64,000 nucleotides of DNA from positions 186,001-250,000 of the forward strand of contig JADFUC010000551.1 in assembly GCA_019722365.1 (NCBI GenBank), read 5' to 3'. The notes beneath the pieces are model-generated. The model was given only the letters and a program-made list of their open reading frames with translations. It searched no databases and was not told the DNA's origin. The DNA comes from Lithospermum erythrorhizon (lineage: Eukaryota > Streptophyta > Magnoliopsida > Boraginales > Boraginaceae). Made by a program: the position numbers and the translations under genes. This document shows positions 1-11,163 of this stretch, piece after piece; position 1 is the stretch's first letter; each line of letters begins with the position of its first letter.

Positions 1-247
1 TTTAATACCCCGTAGTTATCTTCACCAGTTACTCGGCTTTGGTTGATTTTCAACTGTTGGAACGACAAACCAGATGCTAGGTGTCCTCCAGTTGTAACAT
101 TTTTAAAGTTACTGCAGCGACTGCATGTGTTTCTATTTTGATTTATTCTTCATTACACATCTCGTCATCCTGTACTAATTTTTACTCTTTGGAGCTTCTT
201 CTAAGCAGGGCAAGTTGCTGATCATAGTCTACTTCTATATTTGACAG
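1..247 (+). other. SYP32: Last intron of the SYP32-like gene
   Basis: T-rich sequence without a coding frame, ending in a pyrimidine-rich tract and TTTGACAG just before the syntaxin exon. The donor site lies before the window. The antisense open frame over this area is a shadow of the exon. Confidence 0.6.
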
Positions 248-407
248 GATTGATGAGAACATGGAGGACACCCTAGCAAATGTTGAAGGCGCGCAGGGCC
301 AACTGGTTCGATATCTCAACAGTATATCGTCCAACAGATGGCTCATGATAAAGATATTCTTTGTGTTGGTAGTATTTCTCATGATCTTCCTATTTTTTGT
401 TGCCTAA
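248..407 (+). CDS. SYP32: SYP32-like Golgi Qa-SNARE, last exon (partial)
   Basis: This is the terminal exon of a syntaxin of the Sed5/SYP3 group, which drives vesicle fusion at the cis-Golgi. The exon opens after a TTTGACAG acceptor at 240-247 and its first full codon is ATT at 249; the preceding Arg codon is split by the intron. It encodes about 52 residues: the end of the SNARE helix (IDENMEDTLANVEGAQ), a short SSNRW linker, and a C-terminal membrane anchor of about 20 hydrophobic residues (about 328-401) ending FLFFVA, with stop TAA at 405-407. Sequence and length of this tail match SYP32 better than SYP31, as I know those families. The exon is intact, so the gene is probably functional, but everything upstream lies outside the window. 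Confidence 0.88.
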
Positions 408-706
408 ATCCATTTATAGCTAAATATCGAGGAAATAACTGTTCTATTTGTATATTGAGTTGCGGATAAAGGAAAGTGCTTCTCTTGGCGAAAGTACGAT
501 ATTTGATAAGTTTGATAAGTGCCAATCAACTATTGCTGGTTCTCTACTTTCTCTATTTATTTTCTTGGTATTACAATCGTTGAAATCACGGTTTAAAGTT
601 TCGTTTTCGGATATAGTTTCGGAATCTTAAAAATAAGAAATATTTCGGAAACACTATAGAAACATATAAGAAACGATGTAAAATTTTAAAAACTTAAGAT
701 AAGTTA
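408..706. other. 3' flank of SYP32-like gene
   Basis: AT-rich DNA after the syntaxin stop codon. It presumably holds the 3' UTR and poly(A) site; no further gene is visible before the MITE at 709. Confidence 0.5.
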
Positions 707-708
707 TA

Positions 709-966
709 CTCCTTCTGTTTATTTTTTAGTTGTTATTTTAGCAATTTACACATAAATTAAGGAAAATAAAAAATAGACAAAATGTATATTGAAAATGTAG
801 AATGATAATTAATTGAAATTATATCATTGGTTGGTTGATGATTTAAATAAAAAAAAAGTAGTCAAAGGTATGTTGAAAATGTAAAATTACAATTGATTAT
901 GTTAGAATGGTAACTATCTTGAAACAAAAAATTTAGGTTAAAACGACAACTAAAAAAATAAGGGAG
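709..966. mobile_element. Stowaway-type MITE, copy 1
   Basis: A 258-bp AT-rich element flanked by TA dinucleotides at 707-708 and 967-968. Its ends are inverted repeats: the left end begins CTCCTTCTGTTTATTTTTTA and the right end, read on the other strand, begins CTCCCTTATTTTTTTTAG. The CTCCCT start, TA target site, small size and absence of coding capacity are hallmarks of Stowaway (Tc1/mariner-derived) MITEs. The same family recurs at 11611-11865. Confidence 0.8.
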
Positions 967-968
967 TA

Positions 969-1681
969 TAGTAAAAGATATTTGTATAAACATAGATATT
1001 AGAACAAATATAAGTATTCAATCTTAAAAAAAAAAAAAATTAATCAATGTTTCATAGTTTAAAATGTTTGATATAAATTTTTAATGAAAATTTAGAGTTT
1101 TAAATAAAATATTTAACCAATAATGAAAATAATTGTATTTTATAAATTTTTAATGAAAATTTGGAATTTTAAACAAATGTTTGAATTGTGATAAGTATCA
1201 ATAATAACAGGATAATGATCTAATATGAACAGAGGGAGAGAGGTTCAATAGGTTTATCGACCACCATTGAATAGGTAGCTTGCTTTACATGTTGCCATGT
1301 TGGTTGAAGCTTTATCACAGTTAATGTGAAAGAGAAGGTCTAAAGGCTGTTTTTATTACCAATCAAAGAAAATGTATGATTTTATAATCAACAGACAAGT
1401 GAAAAATCAATTGGCTTTGCATTACAACTTTGCAAAACAATAGTTCACAATAATGCATATGCAGTTCTTTCAACATTGTCATAAGTTTAATTATCCTGTG
1501 TATAAAATGTTCCAACCATATTAATTTTTACCATCAACTGCTTCACACCAACTTTGAAACTATATTTATGTTTCTTGGATCTTGATTTGTTTCTTTGCAT
1601 GTTTAAACTTCTTTTCTCCAACTGCTAGTGAAAATCATCTACAAATCATATGGATGTGAATATCCTTTTGTGTTTTTTCCA
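969..1681. other. Intergenic region and probable promoter of the BAHD pseudogene
   Basis: AT-rich, with an A13 run near 1027 and a short repeated phrase (TTTTTAATGAAAATTT near 1078 and 1147). A TATAAAA at 1501-1507 lies about 180 bp before the likely BAHD start and could be its old TATA box. No gene seen. Confidence 0.4.
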
Positions 1682-2328
1682 ATGGCTCTATGGATAGAAG
1701 AGCTAAATGTTCCTCTCCTGGACATAGAAGTTTCAATACACAATAAAACCACTATACTGCTTCAGCTCCATTCCAGTGTCTCATGGGAGACACCCTTTAC
1801 CCTCTCGAATCTCGATGATATGATCACGAACACAAGTTTTACTCAGCCGGTATATTTTCTGGGTCGAATTACAACATTCAGGAGATGCATCTGTTTTGAA
1901 ATCTTAAAGATTCTCTTTCTAATGTGATAGTCATATTATCCTTTCTCAGAGACTAAGGAGGCGAAATGGAAAACTTCGAAGTGTTTTCGGGCACGTCAGC
2001 GTGCTCTTCATTAAGGCAAGCACGAAATGGAGTTGGAGAGTCTCGGAGACCTTTCCATTTCTCTGCCTATATTTCTTTGATTTCGGGTTAAAATGAAAAA
2101 TATATAAGGCGATTGATATGCCATTATTAATAGCTCGGAAGTCCATGATTAGGTTGTGGTGGTTTTAGCACCGGGTTGAGAATGCGCCATTGTCTACTTG
2201 TGATGGTGGGAGGCGTGTAATTTACCAGCGCTGAAACACTCTTGCAAACGAGGGTCATTGGTGGTTGATCCTACGCTTACTGTTGGGATGAAATCTTTAA
2301 GCCTCGTGTTCCTCCTAGAATTAGAGTA

Positions 2329-2722
2329 TGTTAGATTATTATATTAATTTAATATATTTAATGAATTAATATAAAATGAAAATTTAATTCTAGTATTAAG
2401 AGTTTAGTGTGATGGTTATTATCATTAAAGATTAGGATTGAGTGGGTGTTGTTGCACTCTATGCTTACTCGCCATTAATTTAATAAATGATATAATAAGG
2501 GTGATCTTTTAGTAAGCGCAGGCGGCTGGTGTATTCTGGCCTACTTATATAAAAGTACTTCTTGAGTGTCAATCTTTTCACAGAGAAAAGGAAGAAATTA
2601 AGGATTCATCTTAAATTACATGCCTTTATAATGGATCGAGGTATGTTAACGTATTATCGTATATTATTGTTTTACGTATAATTAGAGTGTAAAGATCATA
2701 AAATAATAGTATAATCTTTACA
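2329..2722 (+). repeat. 5' LTR of the Copia element
   Basis: Starts TGTTAG and ends TTTACA. It carries a TATA box (TATATAAAA, 2546-2554) followed by a short leader, and near its end the phrase GGATCGAGGTATGTT that recurs in the 3' LTR. About 394 bp. Confidence 0.88.
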
Positions 2723-2724
2723 AT

Positions 2725-2742
2725 TGGTATACATGAGCATGG
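2725..2742 (+). promoter_or_regulatory. Primer-binding site, initiator-Met tRNA type (degenerate)
   Basis: TGGTATACATGAGC directly after the 5' LTR resembles the plant Copia consensus TGGTATCAGAGC, complementary to the 3' end of initiator methionine tRNA, with a small disruption. Confidence 0.65.
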
Positions 2743-4249
2743 TTGAACAACTGCGATTATATAAACATATGATGATATATGGTCTATGTTTTGATTAAGG
2801 ATGGATAATAATAAATCTATAACATCGAATCGTTGTCCCGGTTGCTTTTGTGATGATTAAATTAATTGAAGAATACCAATAATTTTATTTAATCTCATCG
2901 TGTAGCTACTTGAAATTTGAGGTATTTCATTTTTTGTTCAAGAAATATATGATTGGTAGGTTCGTGGAATGTTGACAACTTTAAAAGAATGGATATGATA
3001 GTTGGAGTAATATTTTCATGAATTGTACTAAAATGAAATGAACTTACATAAGTTATGGCACATGGTTTATGAGTATGTAGTCTCTCGACCATAATCTAAC
3101 AATCTCTTTCGATTTGATAAATGGTGCAAAGAATCCTTACCATTACTATTGTTGTAGATTATGACGATTTTTGATATAATTTATACATGTGATGAATGAA
3201 TAGGTGAATTATCTTATTGCTTCGGCAATCTTTGCTAAATGATTAAGTGTTTTGGATCATATATATTTTCAAATGTTATTGTAATATATGACATAATAAA
3301 TATATATATAACATATATATGGACAATTATTTGATAAAGTAAATATGCAATATTGAATATCTGCGTATTTTATTGTTTCCACATAGTTTTCTTTTATAAA
3401 TGAATGTCACAGTTTGATATATGATAAGAAAAGAAATGTGTAAAACATATTAAAGTTATTTTTGTAATCTGAGTATTTTGAGATAAGCTAAAGGCGTCTA
3501 TTATTAAGGGAAGCTTGTTAGTTACCCGAAGTGGCTGGCTAAATGTCTAAACAGATTTTTTATCTCATATTACATAATATGCAAGCTATTGAATATGATA
3601 GTTAGCGTATTTATTTATTTTAAAGTGTTTGATGGATTACCCAAGTGGCTAGCCCAAATGTAGCCATTAATATTTGTCTCGACTTATAGTTCACATGACG
3701 TGAGATATTATGGTAAAATTAAAATTATCTATTTTTTGTAATCAGCATTAGTCCTTGTGAGTAGCGAGATAAATGATTAAATAGATAATTTATTTACGTA
3801 TTGTGCATAATATTTTGGATAATAATATTTTGAGGTATTTTTAAAGTTATACATTAAACTTGCTAGTCACCAAAGTGGTCAAACTAATTAAATAGACATT
3901 ATATGCTATTATATTTGAAAGAAAATGTCTAATATGTTAGAACTTGTTAGTCCTGCCAAAATTAGCCTAACTATTTAAGTCAATTAGACATATTATCGAT
4001 TAATACATGATTATAATATTTCTTAACATGTACATTTGAACTCATTCATTATGTACTAAAGTAACTTTTGCATATGATTAAAATTGATAATAAACATACT
4101 TAGTTGATATGTTTATTATGATGAAAAGATTACATATTTAAGGATTACCCAAAGAAGGTGAACTTATATATGTTATTAAAGTTTATATAGTTTGAATCTA
4201 TTATAGCCTTCAAGAAGTGTTAATATACAAGTTTGAATCATGTTTTGCG

Positions 4250-5060
4250 ACACGCAAATTTATTTTCTTTAGGCGATTCCATGATCGAAATTCAGTAGTC
4301 TAGCTATGATGAATGGTCCGAACAAATCAATTTTATCTTGGAGTAATGTATCGGATGGTGCGATAGTATCGGACCATATTCCTAGCGACATCGCTTCTGC
4401 TTTAGTACCCGAAGATAAATCAATCTTTATGAATCTTGGAAGCGTCAGGCTTAGCTTGAATTTGATCATATGGCGATGGTGAAAATGTTAAAGCCGTCCA
4501 TTACACAAAACCGATGATAGAGATTTCTCGTGAAAGCTAAAAGGCTACCGATGGGACATTCTTTGATAAGTCCATTGTGGGAAGTCTCGTAGGTGAGTTA
4601 ACGACCATTAAGTTTATTGGTCTAAACCCGTTCGTGATCGTGTGGTAGCGTGTAAACAAAGCAACAAAGTTAAGGAATTTATAGGTATGGGCCAGGTGAG
4701 ACATTTTTTGTCAATTGTATTATTTCAGCTTCCTCCCAGATTTGGCCGGTTCAAGTGAACTATAACACTTTAAAGGAAAAATGGAACTTTCAAGAAATTA
4801 AGGCCATGTTAGTTGAGAGGAAGGAAGGTTGAAGAAAATAAAAGATATTCCATCAAAATACAACATCCGTGAAGGCGAGTAAACGTGAGGCTAAACTAGG
4901 GAAAAAGAATAAAAGGAAGGAATGAAAACCTCGAGGCTGTAAAACCGTGTGAAAGTTAATGAGACTGAGAGTCGAGAGAGGAAGTCGAGTGTTATTTACG
5001 TAAAAAGATTGGACACTTGAAGAAGGATTGTGTCGAGAGAAAAGAAAGGAATAGTTCGAA
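4250..5060 (+). pseudogene. Copia gag remnant with CCHC zinc knuckle
   Basis: Broken gag-like coding DNA. At 4990-5031 the frame reads C-Y-L-R-K-K-I-G-H-L-K-K-D-C, a retroviral CX2CX4HX4C knuckle in which the second cysteine has become arginine (TGT to CGT at 4999-5001). The knuckle normally binds element RNA during packaging. Upstream sequence is too damaged to give a start. Confidence 0.65.
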
Positions 5061-5539
5061 GAAAGGTACTTACATTGTTTACATTTGTTTGAATCGAGCC
5101 TTATTGAAGTTCTAATAATACTGGTGGACAGATTAAGTTACCTTACCGTATTTAAGTATTTACATAGGTTCACTTTCAATCAGCGAGCCGTAAAAGGCTG
5201 AAAAGTATTTGTTCATGGGGAGCAGGATGAAGAGCACAAATAGAGGAATTGGGACTTACAAATTGATCTTGAATCTTGATTGTCATCTAGATCTAGAAAA
5301 GTCATCTTTATGTTCTGATTGTGCGGAAATCTTATTTACATTGGGAAGTTGGATGAGTCATGTTTAATGTCAACTTTAAAAAGCATTATATTTTCTTTGT
5401 TAGAATAAGTACTATTATGGTTGTGGTACATTAATAAATGGTTTTATGTCGTTTAATCTTGATAATAAATTTGTGGAGTCTTTGTTTAATGTTGAACATG
5501 TTGTTGGTAGTAAGCGTAGTCTTGCTTGAGATAATAACT

Positions 5540-6563
5540 CTGCTTTCTTGTGGCATCAGCTGGGTCATATATACAAGAAAGGATGTTGAGGTTGGTTAAA
5601 GTGAAATCCTTCCTCAATTGAATTCCTGAGACCTAAATGTATGTGTTGATTGTATTAAAACGTATTAAACCTGATACAATGAAAGCGACAGGCACAAAAC
5701 TTCTTGAATTGTCTGTACCGATGTTGGCCTTGGTCATTTGAAGCTCGTCTTGGAGTGGAGAAAAGTATTTCATTACCTTTATTGATGATTACTCACGTTA
5801 TGGATATGTATATCCTATTGCATGAAAGTCTCATTCGATTGAACATTCTTAAAGTATTAAGATTTGATGAGGTAGAAGGTAGTTAGATACAAAGTAAAGG
5901 TTGGCGAGATCGGATAGAGGGTGGAGAATATTATGAGTAAATCTGATGAGAAGTGGACAATGTCACAGTCCATTTGCAAAGTTTCTTGAAAGTCGAGGCA
6001 TATGTGCACAATATACTATGCGATGCCTTGCTGACAAATAGGTATGGTGAAGGCGGAATAGTACTCTAACTAGAAATGGTTAGGAGTATGTTAGTAATAG
6101 CGATGTACTTTTATCTTTGTGGACATATTCATTAAAAACTGCTGGCATGTTGCTTAACGGGGTTCCTAGTAGGTTGTTCACAAAACTCCTTATAAGATTG
6201 TGGACAAAAAACCTAGTTTTAAAGCATATACGTGTTTGGGGTTGTCAAGCAGAAGTAAGAATATATAATCCATATGAAAAGAAGCTCGATTCAAGAACCA
6301 TCTCTGGTAATTTTATCGGGTATGCAGAAAAGTCAAAAGGGTATATATTTTATTGTCCTAACCATAGTACGAGGATAGTTGAAACTGGTAATGCACGGTT
6401 TATTGAGAATGGTCATGTCAGTGGGAGTGGGGAACCACGAACTGTAAATTTTGAAGAGAAACAAGTGGGAGATAATACATCTAGTGTTTCTCATCAAAGT
6501 GTCTCTCCTCAAAATAGTGTCCCACATAATGGACCTATCAATATTGACCTATCAGTAGAATAA
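5540..6563 (+). pseudogene. Copia pre-integrase and integrase remnant
   Basis: LWHQLGH at about 5546-5568 is the GAG_pre-integrase motif (the HHCC-type zinc-binding start of integrase). CTDVGLGHLK near 5710 and YSRYGYVYPI near 5790-5822 are recognisable integrase-core phrases in shifting frames. An open frame of 148 codons (6117-6563) covers the C-terminal part (HIRVWGCQAEVR, SRTISGNFIGYAEKSKGY), typical of the Copia integrase C-terminus. The catalytic core as a whole is not intact. Confidence 0.75.
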
Positions 6564-6639
6564 CCCAATGAACTAGTGTTAAATGAACCTGAGGAAATAG
6601 CATCAAAGAAATTCTGAAGACAAAAAAAAAGACTAGCTA

Positions 6640-7560
6640 TTGGCCCCCGGATGATTATGTGGTTTATTCACTTGAACATGAATGAGCAAGTATTGATAAA
6701 GAACCCGGTTTCTTTATTCGAGCCGAAATGTAACAATTGAAAAATTGGTTGATGCTATGAAGATGAGTTGAAATCAATGGATGACAACAAAGTGGGACTT
6801 AGTTGAGTTCTTATAAAAGGTTAACCCGAGTCAATTGTAAATGGATCTTCAAAAATCAAAGCGAGACTCTAAAGGCAATATTATAACTTTCAAGGCCGGA
6901 CTTGTTGCGAAAGGTTTCTTTCGAAAGAAGGTGTTAGCTACAAAGAAACCTTAACGAGTTTCTAAAAAAGGATTCTTTAAAATTGTTTGGCATTAGTGGC
7001 TCATTATGATGCGAGCTTCACGAATGGATGTGAAACCGCTTTTTGAATGGAATTTAGAGGAAGAAGTTTATATGGATCAACGGATGGTTTGTGGCGGATT
7101 GGGCAAGAAAAGTTGGTGTGTAAGCTAAAGTAGATATATGGACTAAACGAGCTTCAGACAATGGTATCTAAGTTTAAAAATACGTTACATCGTATGGCTT
7201 TGAAGAAAACACCATTGATAGGTGTATCTTCATGAAGGTCGGAGTGGGAGATAAGTTTATTATTTTAGTCTATGTTGATGGCATTAACTTGCTAGCTTCT
7301 TAATGATGTTGGATTATTACATGATGTAAAGAAATTTCTCTCTAATAACTTTCAAATGAAAGATATGGGTGAAGCGTCATATGTGATTGGTATTGAAATA
7401 TTCCGTGTGAATCGAGGAATATTAGGCTTATCCACCGAAAGTTTACATCGATAAAGTTTTAGAGAGGTTTAGAATGGAAAAAGTGCTCTTGAGGAATTGT
7501 TCCAATTCGGAAAGGGACAAGTTCGGTTGTTTCAATGTCCTAAAGTGATTTGGAGCGAGA
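6640..7560 (+). pseudogene. Copia reverse transcriptase remnant (RVT_2)
   Basis: Fragments in several frames: KARL-type phrase near 6885-6910 (GRTCCERFLSKEGVSYKETL in one frame), NLEEEVYMDQ near 7050-7080, and a stretch at 7206-7282 that contains the polymerase active site. The diagnostic YVDD box reads Y-V-D-G (7271-7282), so an essential metal-binding aspartate is lost. The enzyme would be inactive even without the stops. Confidence 0.8.
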
Positions 7561-8330
7561 AGAAATGAAAGATATTCCACATCGTCGGTTGTTGGGGTCA
7601 CGATGTATGCTCAGGACATGTGCTCGGCCAGGATATTGGCTTTGCCGGTTGGTATTCTTAGTTGATATCAGTAACACGGAATGGACATTTTGGAAAGGTA
7701 TAATCCTTAGGTATTCTGAGCACCAGGGCTGCATGCTTACTTATAAAGGTCGGATAGCCTCGAGGGTGATTGGTTATCTGATTCGGACTACCTTTGGATG
7801 CTTGGACTCAGGAAATCACACATTTGGTACCGTTTTTATTGTTTGGAGGAGGCTATGTCGAGGGGAAAAGTGGAAAGCAATCAGGTTATAGGTACTTCCG
7901 CTATGGAAGGAATTCATTCGTGCTTTGATCTGACGATTCGAGCTTCGTGGTTACTTGAACTTTATCTGACACTTGGAATTGTCGGCCAGCGTAGCCAAGC
8001 CGTTGAAATTTATTGTGATAGTGCAGTATGCTTCTCTAAAATGATAGGTACTCGAAGGTGCCAAGCGTATAGGATCTAAGTAATTATACGTCAAAAGAAG
8101 TCACGAGAAACAAAGGTGTCTATTGAGCATTTTAATTGAGCTTAATGAGTAAGCGGATCAGATTAACTAAGGAGTTACCACCTAAGACTTACAGCCGTCA
8201 TAGAAAGGATGGGTATTATAGAAAAGCCTTGTTAACTGGAAAGAATATTTATATATGTATGAATGGTTTTGTTCAAATAAAAGTGACATTTATGAATTCA
8301 ATTAAAGTTTATGTTTCTGCTTGATAAAGT
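7561..8330 (+). pseudogene. Copia RNase H remnant
   Basis: The end of pol, spread over three overlapping frames. Readable blocks are HMLTYKG-like DNA near 7730, VIGY plus a shifted SDSDYAG block near 7770-7800, the TSTMEA equivalent (GTSAMEGI) near 7890, KIYCDSA near 8007, and TKELPPKTY near 8163-8193 that closes Copia polyproteins. It degraded the RNA strand in RNA:DNA hybrids when functional. Confidence 0.75.
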
Positions 8331-8539
8331 GTTTCTCATATTATGGTTATGTACATGAAGAGGTTATATTGAGACAACGAGAAATGTTTTCTCGAAAAAG
8401 TTGAGAACTTACGACTTTCCCGAATAAGGATTAAATTGGTTTTGTGATACATGGAAGGAATCGTATCGATTAAATAACTTGTGACGTATGATCCAATTAG
8501 TTTAGTTCAAATTATAGTTGATGGAATTGTTGATTCATT

Positions 8540-8545
8540 GAAAGG
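8540..8545 (+). other. Polypurine tract of the Copia element
   Basis: GAAAGG immediately before the TG that opens the 3' LTR; the expected position of the plus-strand primer. Shorter than typical, so partly eroded. Confidence 0.5.
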
Positions 8546-8966
8546 TGCACACTTATAATTTTAAATGGGTAATATTAATTAATGGTCGTATAAAATGAAA
8601 GGCTAATTCTATTATTAAGAGTTTAGTGTGATGGTTATTATGCATTAAGATTAGAGTTAGTGGATGTTATTTGCCTTCTATTACTCCTAAATTAATTTGT
8701 AAATGATGTAATAGGGTGATGCTTTAGTAGCCTAGACCTTTGGTGTCCTTCTGACTCTTACATATAAAGGCCCACATCAAATTATCGTATACAAAACAAA
8801 ATACAAAACCAAATTAAAAAGTATCTAAGAGGAGAGAAGAGAAAGGAAAACTAAAGTTCATCTTATTCAACTATAATGTGGATCGAGGTATGTTCTTGTA
8901 TTATCATATATTATTGTTTATATAATTAGAATTTAAGATCATAAAATAATAGTATAATGCTTCACG
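8546..8966 (+). repeat. 3' LTR of the Copia element
   Basis: About 421 bp aligning along its length with the 5' LTR, for example TTAAGAGTTTAGTGTGATGG and GGATCGAGGTATGTT in both. It opens TGCACA and ends TTCACG where the partner ends TTTACA, so the terminal CA has become CG. Numerous differences and indels between the LTRs indicate an old insertion. Confidence 0.85.
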
Positions 8967-9612
8967 GAGTATCCACCGCGGAGTTCAAGCAGATGAAGAT
9001 AGATCTACTCTTACTAGTCTTTTAGCGAGGTAAATCGGTTCGAGAAATGTTACAAAATTACGAGTATCGAGATCCATTTTGAAGAACTTGCTTGCAATCG
9101 GAAGGAAACTTCGGTTATACCACTTTACAATCTGATGACATCAACGTGTTTGGAGATCGTAGGTAGAAAGCAGCAGATGTTAAACCTCGAAAATTCTTGC
9201 TCCGCCTAACATTTTACATTAATGTCGGGAGGCTAAACGATCCTCCGTTGAAAGATGGATTCTATGGTATCTGGTTAGTGTGGCGTAATGCCACCCAGTA
9301 AGGTGTATGATCTTATTGATGGTAGTTTCGTATCTGACGAAGTACGTTCGCGAAGCAAGGTTAGGTATCTCGGAGGACTACTTGAGATCAACCATTGATT
9401 TTGTTGATGTGGATAGGCCTAAAATGCTTGAATTTGGAGGGAAATTGACTATAACTCAATGGACTAGGTTCTCCATTTATGAAGGCGATTCGGTGGGGAG
9501 GCAGGTTCTGGTCCGTCCCGATCGACTCGACCTCTGAGTGTGTGTTTTCTTTTACTGCTTTGGAGGTGGGGAGGTTGATAGTGAATCTATGGTGAAAGTG
9601 CATTTGCTTTGA

Positions 9613-10294
9613 GTATGCACAAAAAATAATTTTAGGGGAGTTTTTTATACGAAATAATAAAAGTCATTTACTAGTAAATTTAATGTGTTTTATGTGGTGA
9701 TTATGTTGTACGTACTTAAAAGATCGAAATTGTGGTATCTGTCCGACTTGATCGTTTCACTTCCAAATTGTTTGTTGCAAGATAATTTCCTGTGTTATGT
9801 TTTGATTTATGAAAATGTCAATCATTCTTGTACTGGGTAGTACAAGAAATCAAAACTATTAATCTTTAAATAGTGTGCTCTAAATAAATTATGCTCTAAA
9901 TAAATAGCTAAGACACCTGTGTAAAATATGATATTATTTATCTTATTTAAATGAAAACTTCTTTAGAAATATTGAGGATTGTTAAATGTAGGTAAAAAGA
10001 ATTAATTAAAATCATATTATTTCTTAATACCATAACAGTTTTGTAGAAGTGCATTTCTTATACAAGGATTTTCTATTGTGTAGTCATGAGACATGAGTCA
10101 CATGTTAATTGTCTAAATATGCAATAATTTATATGCACATCATTCTTGTTATTATATTATGGTGTGACCACTGGCTCTCTTATCATGTTAACGGTGTTAA
10201 CTTTTTTTTTCTTTAATTTATTTTAAATTTTTTTAATATATGCATGTACAAATGTACTCTAGAATGAAATTTAAAAATAAAAAATAATACAAAT
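9613..10294. other. Intergenic AT-rich DNA
   Basis: Sequence between the BAHD pseudogene and the solo LTR. It has two adjacent copies of the phrase CTCTAAATAAAT (9880-9905). No gene, RNA or clear element seen. Confidence 0.4.
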
Positions 10295-10299
10295 ATACT

Positions 10300-11158
10300 T
10301 GTTGATAACGGAAATTTATTTAATAAATACTCAGATTAAATTAATTAATTAAGTTCCAAGTCAATAAGTTATATATTGGAATTTAGTTAATTAAATCATG
10401 CGGTCCAATTAAATATTTACATGTGGCATTTATTATCAAATTATAAATTGTCGCATTGAAATTGGATCGCCTAATTATGGCCCGACACATGAGAAACGGG
10501 ATCATAATAAATAATTATTTCCTCCAAATAAACATGTGGAAATAATTAAAGAGCTGGATAATTATATCTTTTAAATAAATAGAAAGATATACTTTATCGA
10601 ACAAAATCATATAATTATTCTTTAATTAAGTCGGAAGAATAATTATCGGGAGGTCCAAGCCGAGACCAATCGAAGTCAAACCGAGACCAACCGAAGTCCA
10701 AGCTCAAGCCCAACCAAAGTCAAGCCCAAACCCAAGCCCATCACCTAGTATGCCTATAAATAGAGACATTCACATCCATTTGGGGGGACTTTCATTTTGG
10801 GCAAGAAAAAGCTCTACAAAAAATCAGAGAACTCTACATCAGCTTTCAAGTCGCATCTGAAACTTCAAGCCTTTGAATCTTCGAATCTTCAAGTATTCGA
10901 ATCTTCAAACATTCAAGTTCAAGATCAAGCTATTCAAGCCCTTGAATTGAAGTGTGCAACATCCAAGTGTTCGAAGTTACAAGTGTTGAACAATCAAGTC
11001 CAAGAACAAGCTGCTAAGGCCCTTGACTTGTAATGTGAAGTAGAATCAGAGGAATAAATAGAGATTGTACTCAAATCATATCAACAATATTTCTTTGCAA
11101 CTGCTTATTTTCTTGTCTTCAATCATCATCTTTAGACTTAAGGAAATTTGTCGTTACA
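10300..11158 (+). mobile_element. Solo LTR of an LTR retrotransposon
   Basis: An 859-bp unit starting TGTTGATAAC and ending GTTACA, flanked by identical 5-bp sequences ATACT at 10295-10299 and 11159-11163. It has LTR anatomy: a TATA box (TATAAATAG, 10755-10763) after a long upstream region, then a transcribed R/U5-like part. The stretch 10650-10740 has degenerate tandem phrases (CCAAGCC/CCGAGACCAA), and 10860-11030 repeats TTCAAG/TTCGAATC motifs. No internal coding domains are present, so it is the product of LTR-LTR recombination. The family is not identified. A 78-codon frame inside (10797-11033) is just LTR sequence. Confidence 0.85.
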
Positions 11159-11163
11159 ATACT

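Larger units (their letters stand above)
2329..8966 (+). mobile_element. Ty1/Copia LTR retrotransposon, complete in outline but decayed
   Basis: A 6.6-kb element with both LTRs, primer-binding site, gag-pol remains in Copia order (gag knuckle, pre-integrase, integrase, reverse transcriptase, RNase H) and a perfect 5-bp target duplication GAGTA (2324-2328 and 8967-8971). No long open frame survives: translation jumps frame repeatedly and many stops are present. It sits inside a BAHD gene in the same orientation. Integrase before reverse transcriptase assigns it to Copia rather than Gypsy. It cannot move by itself. Confidence 0.92.
1682..9612 (+). pseudogene. BAHD acyltransferase pseudogene interrupted by a Copia element
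   Basis: BAHD enzymes transfer acyl groups from CoA thioesters to alcohols or amines in the cytosol. The 5' part (1682-2328) starts at ATG 1682 (MALWIEELNVP) and includes the N-terminal TLSNLDDM/VYF block. Near 2150 comes CGGFSTGLRM, then the catalytic HxxxD region (His at 2188, Asp codon at 2202) with a frame-breaking indel, then WDEIFKPRVPPRI just before the insertion. The 3' part (8967-9612) continues FKQMKID, NDPPLKDGFYG, YVREARLGISEDYLRS, LTITQWTRFSIYE, a ruined DFGWG motif (at 9487), and a CVF-GGGEVDSESM tail ending TGA at 9610-9612. There is an internal TGA at 9535. Block order and spacing match the omega-hydroxyacid/alcohol feruloyltransferase-like clade, but the substrate cannot be named. 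Frameshifts, stops and the insertion make it dead. Confidence 0.85.

Noticed and set aside
182..382. 66-codon minus-strand frame
   Set aside because: Antisense to the SYP32-like exon.
2281..2328. KPRVPPRIRV read first as the zf-RVT region of a LINE
   Set aside because: The upstream CGGFSTGLRM-HC-CDG block and the continuation after the Copia element fit a BAHD acyltransferase in order and spacing.
10797..11033. 78-codon frame with FESSNLQVFESSN repeats
   Set aside because: Entirely within the R/U5-like part of the solo LTR and due to TTCAAG/TTCGAATC repetition.
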